A stretch of DNA of 64,000 nt from Hamadaea tsunoensis DSM 44101 (lineage in GTDB: Bacteria; Actinomycetota; Actinomycetes; Mycobacteriales; Micromonosporaceae). Shown here piece by piece: positions 49,319 to 56,160 of the stretch (positions are counted from its first letter, which is position 1; each line of letters starts with the position of its first letter). The notes beneath the pieces were generated by a model. It saw only the letters and a program-made list of their open reading frames with translations. It was not told where the DNA came from and searched no databases. Location: assembly GCF_000428945.1 (NCBI RefSeq), contig NZ_AUAX01000001.1:62001-126000 (forward strand), read 5' to 3'. Made by a program: the position numbers and the translations under genes.

Positions 49319-50935
49319 TCACAGCAGGCCCGGGATCCGGGCGAGGATCGGTTCCAGGGCCGGCCCGGGCGGCAGCGTGCCGAACGCCCGCCCGGCCTGG
49401 TCGCCCAGCCGGGACGCGCAGAACGCGTCAGCCACGGCGTTCGGGGCGTGCCGGACGAGCAGGGCGGCCTGCAGGACGAGGGCCAGCCGCTCGGCGAGGT
49501 GCCGCGCCTGGTACTCGGCCGATCCGTCGGTGGGCAGCCCGGCCAGCATCTTGCGCAGGTCGGTCCAGGCCGCGTCGAGCCGCCCGTCGGTGCCGATGGC
49601 GGGGAACACCTCCGCCGTGTACGCCTCCAGAGTGGACGGTCGCGTGGCGATGGCCCGGAGCACGTCGAGGGCGGTCACGTTGCCCGAGCCCTCCCAGATC
49701 CCGTTCAGCGGCGCCTCGCGGTAGAGCCGCGGCAGGCCGGACTCCTCGACGTAACCGTTGCCGCCCAGGCACTCCAGCGCCTCGGCGACCATCACCGGCT
49801 GGCGCTTGCAGATCCAGTACTTGGCGACCGCCGTGACGAGCCGCTGGAAGTCCTGCTCCCCCCGGTCGACCGCGCCCGCGACCCGCATCATGAGCGTGGT
49901 GGCCGCCTCGGACTCCAGCGCCAGGTCGGCGAGGACGTTGCGCATCAACGGTTTCCCGATGAGCGGGCCGCCGAACGCCGAGCGGTGCCGCGCGTGGTGC
50001 GTCGCCTGGATCAGGGCGGCCCGCATCCCGGCCGCCGAGCCGAGCCCGCAGTCGAGCCGGGTCATCGTCACCATCTCGATGATCGTGCGTACGCCCCTGC
50101 CCTCCGGGCCGACGAGCCACGCCACGGTGCCGTCGAACTCCGGTTCGCTGCTGGCGTTGCTGCGGTTGCCGAGCTTGTCCTTCAGCCGCTGGATGCGGAA
50201 GACGTTGCGGGTGCCGTCCGGCAGGACCCGCGGCACCAGGAAGCAGGACAGCCCGCCGGGCGCCTGGGCCAGCACGAGGAACAGGTCGTTCATGGGCGCG
50301 CTGGTGAACCACTTGTGGCCGCGCAGCCGCCAGGTGCCGTCGCCGGCGTCGGTCGCCGTGGTGGTGTTCGCGCGTACGTCGGAGCCGCCCTGCTTCTCCG
50401 TCATGCCCATGCCGGCCAGCAGACCGGTCTTCGCGGACGGCGTACGCAGGCCGGGGTCGTAGACGCGGCCGGTCAGCAGCGGCTCGTAGACGGCGGCCAG
50501 ATCGGGCTGGGCGCGCAGGGCGGGGACGACCGCGTACGTCATGGAGATCGGGCAGATGTGGCCCTGCTCGACCTGCCCCCACACCATCATGCTCGCGGCG
50601 CGGGCGACGTGGGCACCCGGTCGCCCGTCGGCCCACGGGGCACCGGCCAGCCCGGCCTCGACGGCCACCTTCATGAGGCTGTGCCAGGCCGGGTGGAACT
50701 CCACCTCGTCGATGCGGTTGCCGACCCGGTCGTGCGTACGCAGCACCGGCTCGTTCCGGTTCGCCTGGTCGGCCCAGAGCTGGGCTTCCGCGCTCCCGGC
50801 GACCCGCCCGAGCTCGTGCAGCGCCCCGGCGTGGTACGCGGCGTTCTCGCGTACCAGAGCTTCGAGGAGAACGGGATCGGCGGCGAGGTCGTGGCCGGTG
50901 AGCGGGGGGACCTGGTTGAAGACGGTGTGGGTCAT
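49319..50935 (-). CDS. Acyl-CoA dehydrogenase family protein, AidB-like
   Basis: 538-aa flavoprotein of the acyl-CoA dehydrogenase superfamily. The length and N-terminal extension (NQVPPLTGHDLAADPVLLEA) match AidB, which binds DNA and is linked to the alkylation response. FAD-binding segments are GMGMTEKQGGSDVRAN, HKWFTSAPM, ECLGGNGYVEESGLPRLYRE and PLNGIWEGSGNV. Whether it dehydrogenates an acyl-CoA is uncertain for AidB-type members. ATG 50935 overlaps the HxlR gene stop by four bases (ATGA), so it is in an HxlR-controlled operon. Confidence 0.92.
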   Translation of the reverse strand: MTHTVFNQVPPLTGHDLAADPVLLEALVRENAAYHAGALHELGRVAGSAEAQLWADQANRNEPVLRTHDRVGNRIDEVEFHPAWHSLMKVAVEAGLAGAPWADGRPGAHVARAASMMVWGQVEQGHICPISMTYAVVPALRAQPDLAAVYEPLLTGRVYDPGLRTPSAKTGLLAGMGMTEKQGGSDVRANTTTATDAGDGTWRLRGHKWFTSAPMNDLFLVLAQAPGGLSCFLVPRVLPDGTRNVFRIQRLKDKLGNRSNASSEPEFDGTVAWLVGPEGRGVRTIIEMVTMTRLDCGLGSAAGMRAALIQATHHARHRSAFGGPLIGKPLMRNVLADLALESEAATTLMMRVAGAVDRGEQDFQRLVTAVAKYWICKRQPVMVAEALECLGGNGYVEESGLPRLYREAPLNGIWEGSGNVTALDVLRAIATRPSTLEAYTAEVFPAIGTDGRLDAAWTDLRKMLAGLPTDGSAEYQARHLAERLALVLQAALLVRHAPNAVADAFCASRLGDQAGRAFGTLPPGPALEPILARIPGLL

Positions 50936-51420
50936 CGGCGGTGGGCTCCCGGGCCTGGGCGAGGCGCGACCTCGCGGGTGGAGTGCAGTTCGTGGCCGTC
51001 CTCGCAGGCGAGCGTGAGGTGGACGGCCGCGCCGCAGTCGCGGTGGGTGAGGGTCAGCGGCGAGCCCTCGGGGTCGGCGAGGTAGCGATCGCCCCAATCG
51101 GCCACGGCGATGAGGATCGGGTAGATGTCGAAACCCATCTCGGTGAGCCGGTACTCGTGCCGCGACCGCTCCCCCGGCTCGCGGTAGGGCTCGCGGCGCA
51201 GCACGCCGGCTTCCACGAGCGTGGCGAGGCGGTTGGTGAGCACCTGGCGCGGGATCTCGGCGTGCTTGCGCATGTCCTCGAAGCGGCGTACGCCGTTGAA
51301 GACCTCCCGCAGCACGACCAGCGTCCAGCGCTCGCCGAGGACGCCCATCGCGCGGGCGATCGTGCAGTTGCCCATCGACCAGTCGAGCGCGGCCGGACGG
51401 GTGCCGGGTGTCGCCGTCAT
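50932..51420 (-). CDS. HxlR family transcriptional regulator
   Basis: 162-aa winged-helix regulator: CTIARAMGVLGERWTLVVLR, EVFNGVRRFEDMRKH, IPRQVLTNRLATLVEAGVL and YRLTEMGFDIYPIL are the HxlR pattern. A C-terminal extension (TLTHRDCGAAVHLTLACEDG) has two cysteines that could sense redox or electrophiles. It is divergent from the thioesterase gene across an 8-bp inverted repeat, and coupled to the AidB-like gene. ATG 51420 is used; the frame beyond is not family-like. Confidence 0.92.
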   Translation of the reverse strand: MTATPGTRPAALDWSMGNCTIARAMGVLGERWTLVVLREVFNGVRRFEDMRKHAEIPRQVLTNRLATLVEAGVLRREPYREPGERSRHEYRLTEMGFDIYPILIAVADWGDRYLADPEGSPLTLTHRDCGAAVHLTLACEDGHELHSTREVAPRPGPGAHRR

Positions 51421-51440
51421 GTGAGACAACCTAAGTCTTC

Positions 51441-51475
51441 TTGACAGACTCAGCAAGCGTTGCCAGGCTGAGTCC
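51441..51475 (+). promoter_or_regulatory. Thioesterase promoter overlapped by an 8-bp inverted repeat
   Basis: TTGACA (51441-51446), a 17-bp spacer and CAGGCT (51464-51469), six bases before ATG 51476. GACTCAGC (51447-51454) and GCTGAGTC (51467-51474) form a perfect inverted repeat over the spacer and -10, probably the HxlR operator for both directions. Confidence 0.75.
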
Positions 51476-51982
51476 ATGACGCAGACGCAGACCCGCTCGC
51501 GTACCTTCGACTGGGCCGACCCCCTGGCCAACGGCCCCGAACTGCTCCGGCTCAGCGGCATCGAGCTGTTCCGGATGATGATCGCGGGCGAGCTGCCGCC
51601 CCCGCCGATCATGAAGCTCGTCGACATGGAACGCATGGAGGCCGTCGAGGGCAGCGTCACGGTGTACATGCGCGCCCAGGAGTTCCACTACAACCCGCTC
51701 GGCGGCGTCCACGGCGGGGTCATCGCCACCCTGCTCGACACGGCCGCGGCCTGCTCGGTGCACTCCACGCTGCCGCCCGGCGTCGGCTACACGTCGCTCG
51801 ACCTCACCACGAAGTTCCTGCGCCCGGTCACGGTCGCCTCCGGCCTGCTGCGCTGCACCGGTTCGGTGCTCAGCAAGGGCCGGCGTACGGCGCTGGCGCA
51901 GGCGCAGCTCTTCGACGAGCAGGACCGGCTGCTCGCGCACGCGACGTCCAGCTGCATGATCTTCGACCTCGGCGCCGCCTGA
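51476..51982 (+). CDS. PaaI-type hotdog thioesterase
   Basis: 168-aa acyl-CoA thioesterase candidate. The hotdog signature EFHYNPLGGVHGGVIATLLD (about residues 73-92) has the HGG turn and catalytic Asp. TKFLRPV and the C-terminal QAQLFDEQDRLLAHATSSC complete the fold. It would hydrolyse aryl- or acyl-CoA thioesters, a sensible partner of the divergent acyl-CoA dehydrogenase-like gene. Promoter elements with consensus spacing give a leaderless ATG at 51476. Confidence 0.92.
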   Translation: MTQTQTRSRTFDWADPLANGPELLRLSGIELFRMMIAGELPPPPIMKLVDMERMEAVEGSVTVYMRAQEFHYNPLGGVHGGVIATLLDTAAACSVHSTLPPGVGYTSLDLTTKFLRPVTVASGLLRCTGSVLSKGRRTALAQAQLFDEQDRLLAHATSSCMIFDLGAA

Positions 51983-52012
51983 GCAGGAGCGCCGACGACG
52001 CGCGGGAGATGC

Positions 52013-53887
52013 TCAGGAGACCGGTTTGCGGGTGCCCGACGCGGACGGCGACGGGCTGCGCGACGCGGACGGCGACGCCGAGGGCGAGGCCGACGGCGAG
52101 ACGGCCGCCGACACCGACGGCGACGGGCTGGTCAGGCCGATCGGCGGCGACAGCAGCGTCACGTGGCTGAACAGCACCGCCATCGGCGACGACGCGCTCT
52201 TCGCCTGCAACATGCCCAGCGTCGGGACGCCGGTGTCCAGCCGGACGCTGGCGTACTCGCCCTGGAAGGCGCCGTCCACATAGACCTTGACGTGGTCGCC
52301 GTCGAAGATCGCCCCGACCCGGATCACGCGGCCGACGTCGAGTACCTGCGACTGCGGGAACGGGAACACCCGCAGGTTGGTCCGCTGCCACGTGGCCCGG
52401 CTGTTCGCCGGGTTGGGCCGGTACTCGTCGAGGTAGACGCCGTCGTAACAGACACGCAGCACGTACCCGCCGGTCTTGGGGCTGTAGCGGAACCACAGCG
52501 CCCCGCAGGCGTCCTTGGTCTGCAACTGGACGTTGACGCTCAGGCCGACATCCTGCTGGGCCGCGCCGCGCGCCCGCGCGCACTGGTACGCGAGCTTCGC
52601 CGTGACCTGCAGCCCACCCTGGTCGAAGATGCAGGCGCCCGTGGTGCCGGACCCGGCCGCCCAGTAGAGCCCCTCGGTCAGCGGATCGTCGGGGATGGTC
52701 GTCAGCCACCCGTCCGGGACGGTCATCTGGGGCAGCGGCGACGCGGAGGGAGACGGCGAGGGCGACGGTGACGGCGAGGGCGACGGCGCCTCGACGGTCG
52801 GGGTCGTGGTCGACCGCGGGCCGTTCGCGCCCGTGCCCGGGTTGCCGAGGACGTTGGTCGCCAGGACGACGCCCGCGACGGCCACGGCCGCGACCGCGCC
52901 GATCCCGGCCGCCAGCCAGGCGCGCCGCCGGTCCCGGGTCCGCACCGTGTACGCGCCGGTCGCCCCGGGATCGTGCAGCGCACCGTCCAGGAAGGACGCC
53001 GACGGCTCCATGGCCTGCGCCGCCTCGGCCGGCCGGAGCACCTCGGTCGGCACGTTGCGGGTGGCCCCCAGCGAGACGAGCTGATCGAGCAGGTCCCGGG
53101 CGCTCGGCCGGGCCGCCGGGTCCTTCTGCAGCGCCCGGGCCACGATCGCGCGCAGCGGCTCGGCCACGCCGTCGAGGTTCGGCTCCTCGGTCAGGATGCG
53201 GATGGCCGTCGTCGCCGGGGTCTCCGCGCCGAACGGCGTACGCCCGGTCGCCGCGTAGACCATGACGGCACCCCAGCTGAACACGTCGGAGGCCGTGGTG
53301 ATCTCGGCGCCCGACACGGCCAGCCGCTCCGGCGAGATGTACGGGATCGTGCCCATCACCTGGTCGGACTTGGTCATCTGGCTCGAACCGGCGCCGGTGT
53401 CGCGGGCCAGCCCGAAGTCGATCACCTTGACGCCGCCCCGGGGCAGCAGGACGTTGGCGGGCTTCAGATCGCGGTGGATCACGCCGCTGTTGTGGATGGC
53501 CGTGAGCGCGGTGGCCACGCCGAGGCCGAGCGAGTGCAGCGCGGTCGCCGACAGCGGACCGGACTCGTTCACGATCTCGGACAGGTTCGGCCCGTCGACG
53601 TACTCGACGACCAGGTACGGCGGCTCGTGATCGGGGTCGGCGTCGAGCACCTCGGCCGTGCAGAACGGCGGGACGTTCTTGACCCGCTCGACCTCGCCCC
53701 GGAACCGGTTGCGGAACTCCGGCTCGTCCAGCAGGTGGTCACGGATGACCTTGAGCGCGACCCGCGTACCGGCGGCGTCCTCGGCCAGGTAGACCGTGCC
53801 CATGCCGCCCTCGCCGAGCCTGCCCAGCAGCCGGTATCCGCCCACCTCCGTCCGGTCGGCCTTCCGCAGCGCCTGCACCCCCGCCAT
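52013..53887 (-). CDS. Membrane Ser/Thr protein kinase with extracytoplasmic domain
   Basis: 624-aa receptor kinase of the actinobacterial PknB type. The cytoplasmic kinase (about 18-275) has the glycine loop GRLGEGGMGTVY, Lys46 in ALKVI, catalytic Asp140 in HRDLKPAN, Asp157 in DFG, and ISPE. One TM (WLAAGIGAVAAVAVAGVVLA, about 320) follows. Outside is a Ser/Pro linker and a domain of about 180 residues with two Cys pairs, resembling a laminin-G/concanavalin-like ligand domain (GALWFRYSPKTGGYVLRVCY), not PASTA. A second Ser/Pro tail ends the protein. ATG 53887 follows GGGAGG. Confidence 0.93.
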   Translation of the reverse strand: MAGVQALRKADRTEVGGYRLLGRLGEGGMGTVYLAEDAAGTRVALKVIRDHLLDEPEFRNRFRGEVERVKNVPPFCTAEVLDADPDHEPPYLVVEYVDGPNLSEIVNESGPLSATALHSLGLGVATALTAIHNSGVIHRDLKPANVLLPRGGVKVIDFGLARDTGAGSSQMTKSDQVMGTIPYISPERLAVSGAEITTASDVFSWGAVMVYAATGRTPFGAETPATTAIRILTEEPNLDGVAEPLRAIVARALQKDPAARPSARDLLDQLVSLGATRNVPTEVLRPAEAAQAMEPSASFLDGALHDPGATGAYTVRTRDRRRAWLAAGIGAVAAVAVAGVVLATNVLGNPGTGANGPRSTTTPTVEAPSPSPSPSPSPSPSASPLPQMTVPDGWLTTIPDDPLTEGLYWAAGSGTTGACIFDQGGLQVTAKLAYQCARARGAAQQDVGLSVNVQLQTKDACGALWFRYSPKTGGYVLRVCYDGVYLDEYRPNPANSRATWQRTNLRVFPFPQSQVLDVGRVIRVGAIFDGDHVKVYVDGAFQGEYASVRLDTGVPTLGMLQAKSASSPMAVLFSHVTLLSPPIGLTSPSPSVSAAVSPSASPSASPSASRSPSPSASGTRKPVS

Positions 53888-54070
53888 CGTTTCCTCCCCG
53901 CGCACTCGCTGCGACAGCATGTCACCACCGGCCGCGCGCCGTAAATCACCCTTCGGACGAAGCGCGTACTTCTCCCGTTCCCGCCGCCCACGCCCTGTAT
54001 GGCGTCCACACGCGACAGTCCGCCTCGGCGCCGGCGGGACGGCGACGGGGCGCAGACGGGGAAGTGCGGG

Positions 54071-54580
54071 TCAGGACTGGGCGGCGGCGGCCACCACCGC
54101 GTCGTGGCCGCCCTGCTGGAACGCGGCCGCGTCGCCGGTCACCGCCGACACGTTCGCCCCCGCGGCGCCGCCGCCGACCGTCACGAACCTGATGTTCGGG
54201 AAGCGCGGCGCCACCTGTGGCACAGCCTGTGTCGGCGCGGTCCCGATCGCCAGGATCACGGCGCACTTGGACTGCGTGAACGTACCGAGGAAGGTCTCGG
54301 CGTTCGCCGTCGTCTGCGCCCCGGTGACGGTCAGGTACTGCACGCGTACGAGGGTCTGCTCGGACGCCTTCTGCATGCCGGCCCAGACCGCGGCCGCCCC
54401 CGCGTCGTTCAGGCCCTTGTCGTCGGTCAGCAGGCAGGCCGCCGTCTCCTTGTACTGCCGGGAACGGGGTTCGGCGTCACTCGACGGCCAGACGATCCAG
54501 GTCACCGCGGCGATCACGACGACCACCGCGGCGATCACCCAGACGCGTTCCCGCTTCACCCAAGACCATGCCGCATCCAC
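54071..54580 (-). CDS. Short membrane-anchored protein resembling half of a BMP/PnrA substrate-binding protein
   Basis: 169-aa protein: one N-terminal TM (WVIAAVVVVIAAVTWIVW) and an outer domain that reads like the first lobe of a basic-membrane-protein/PnrA family binding protein (CLLTDDKGLNDAGAAAVWAG, then FTQSKCAVILAIGTAPTQAV, FPNIRFVTVGG). The usual family length is about 350 residues, so the second lobe is absent. No ABC permease is nearby. Its position beside the kinase suggests a sensory accessory, but that is inference. GTG 54580 is seven bases after TAGTCT. Confidence 0.72.
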   Translation of the reverse strand: MDAAWSWVKRERVWVIAAVVVVIAAVTWIVWPSSDAEPRSRQYKETAACLLTDDKGLNDAGAAAVWAGMQKASEQTLVRVQYLTVTGAQTTANAETFLGTFTQSKCAVILAIGTAPTQAVPQVAPRFPNIRFVTVGGGAAGANVSAVTGDAAAFQQGGHDAVVAAAAQS

Positions 54581-54650
54581 GCGCGAGAGACTACCCGCCC
54601 GGGCCGCTCCCCCGCGCCCCCGTCCTCAGTGGCCAGTACGCGCTCCGGGG

Positions 54651-55055
54651 CTAGTACGCGCTGCGGCCGTCGTACGCGGCCTGCGCCTTCTCCACCTCGT
54701 CCATGTGGAGTTCGGCCCAGTCCTTGATGGCCCGGGTCACCGGGAGCAGACTGCTGCCCAGCTCGGTCAGCTCGTAGTCGACGCGTACGGGAACGGTGGG
54801 GGTGACGGTGCGCGCGACCAGGCCGTCGCGTTCGAGGGTGCGCAGGGTCTGCGTCAGCATCTTCTGGCTGACGCCGGCGATGTCCCGGCCCAGGTCGTTG
54901 TACCGGCGCGGGCCCCCGGCCAGGGCGGCGATCACCAGGCAGACCCATTTGTCGGCGAGGGCGTCGAGCAGGCGCCGGCTCGGGCAGATCGCCAGGAAAG
55001 CGTTGTACTCGTGCTTGGCCGCCGCCCGGCGGTCCGCCGCGGTCGCAGTAGGCAT
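54651..55055 (-). CDS. HxlR family transcriptional regulator
   Basis: 134-aa regulator: CPSRRLLDALADKWVCLVIA, LAGGPRRYNDLGRDIAGVSQ, KMLTQTLRTLERDGLV and VDYELTELGSSLLPV. It has one Cys near the N-terminus, as in HypR/YodB-type electrophile sensors. It is divergent from the NADP-dependent oxidoreductase gene, which it probably represses from the palindrome in the shared promoter region. ATG 55055 has GGAG upstream. Confidence 0.93.
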   Translation of the reverse strand: MPTATAADRRAAAKHEYNAFLAICPSRRLLDALADKWVCLVIAALAGGPRRYNDLGRDIAGVSQKMLTQTLRTLERDGLVARTVTPTVPVRVDYELTELGSSLLPVTRAIKDWAELHMDEVEKAQAAYDGRSAY

Positions 55056-55098
55056 CCTCAGGCTCCGTTACGCACTCGCAGGTACCTTCTTTCCGCAC

Positions 55099-55111
55099 GA
55101 GAGTAACTCTC
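55099..55111. promoter_or_regulatory. Palindrome in the HxlR/oxidoreductase shared promoter
   Basis: GAGAGT-A-ACTCTC, perfect 6-bp arms, 43 bp before the oxidoreductase start and 44 bp before the HxlR start. A TACGGT-like -10 follows (55113-55118). Confidence 0.6.
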
Positions 55112-55153
55112 CTACGGTTAGTGCCACAAGCACTGCTCACGAAGGAGATCGCG

Positions 55154-56077
55154 ATGCGCGCCCTCAGTTTCACGCGTCCCACCGGCCCCGATGCCCTGTC
55201 CGTCGCCGACCTGCCGCTGCCCGAGCCCGCTCCGGGCGAGGTACGCGTACGCGTGCGGGGATCGGGCGTCCACCCGGTCGACCTGGCCACCGTGGCGGGC
55301 GCGTTCGCGGACGTCACGCCGGACGACGGCACGCGATACGTCCCGGGCTGGGACTTCGCCGGCGTCGTGGACACGCCCGGCGGCGGCTTCGAGCCCGGCG
55401 ACCCCGTCGTCGGCCTCTCGTTCTGGTTCGCGGGCCGGCACGGCGCCCACGCCGAGTACGTGGTCGTCCCGGCCGCGCAGCTCGCCCCGGCACCGGCCAC
55501 CGTGCCCCTCGCCGCCGCGGCCACCCTGCCGCTCAACGCGCTCACCGCGGCCGCCGCGCTCGACGTCCTCGCCCTGCCGCACGGCGCGTCGCTCGCCGTC
55601 ACCGGTGCGGCCGGCGGGGTGGGCGACTTCGCCGTCCAGCTCGCCACCGCGCGCGGCCTGCGGGTCACCGGCATCGCCGCCGCCACCGACCAGTCCCGGG
55701 TACGCGAGTCCGGCGCGACCGGCTTCGTCGACCGGTCGGCCGACCTCTCGACCGCGCTGCGCGACCTGGAGCCGGGCGGTTTCGACGCCGTCTTCGACAC
55801 CGCCCTGGTGGGCGCACCGGCACTGGCGGGCGTACGCGACGGCGGCACGTTCCTCAGCGCGCTGCGGTTCGCCGTCCCGCCGTCCGAGCGGGACATCCGG
55901 GTCGACGCCGTGGAAGTTTCGCCCGACGGGAAAGTCCTGGCCGACCTGGTCAGCGCGGTCGATTCCGGTGCGCTTTCGGTACGCCTCGCGGACGCGTACC
56001 CGCTCAGCGAGGGGGTGACCGCCTACCAGCGCCTGGCCGGCGGCGGCGTACGCGGCGGCCTGGTGATCGAGCCCTGA
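55154..56077 (+). CDS. NADP-dependent zinc-free alcohol dehydrogenase/quinone oxidoreductase
   Basis: 307-aa MDR-superfamily reductase. GroES-like N-terminal part: PLPEPAPGEVRVRVRGSGVH, PGWDFAGVVD. Rossmann motif AVTGAAGGVGDFAVQLA (about residues 150-166). No structural zinc cysteines. Such enzymes reduce quinones or enals and often pair with HxlR regulators responding to electrophiles. ATG 55154 follows GAAGGAGA; the frame start at 55121 is upstream of that site. Confidence 0.92.
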   Translation: MRALSFTRPTGPDALSVADLPLPEPAPGEVRVRVRGSGVHPVDLATVAGAFADVTPDDGTRYVPGWDFAGVVDTPGGGFEPGDPVVGLSFWFAGRHGAHAEYVVVPAAQLAPAPATVPLAAAATLPLNALTAAAALDVLALPHGASLAVTGAAGGVGDFAVQLATARGLRVTGIAAATDQSRVRESGATGFVDRSADLSTALRDLEPGGFDAVFDTALVGAPALAGVRDGGTFLSALRFAVPPSERDIRVDAVEVSPDGKVLADLVSAVDSGALSVRLADAYPLSEGVTAYQRLAGGGVRGGLVIEP

Positions 56078-56092
56078 CCGCAGCGTGAGATG

Positions 56093-56114
56093 TCGATGGA
56101 AGCGCTCCCATCGA
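56093..56114 (+). promoter_or_regulatory. CebR/LacI-type operator upstream of the GH3 gene
   Basis: TCGATGG and CCATCGA flank a core TGGAAGCGCTCCCA, one base off the CebR consensus TGGGAGCGCTCCCA. CebR represses cellulose-utilisation genes in Streptomyces until cellobiose binds. The site is 46 bp before the glucosidase start. Confidence 0.85.
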
Positions 56115-56160
56115 CACCCTACCCTCGGGTCACGTTCTCCAACGCCCAAAGGAGAGACCC

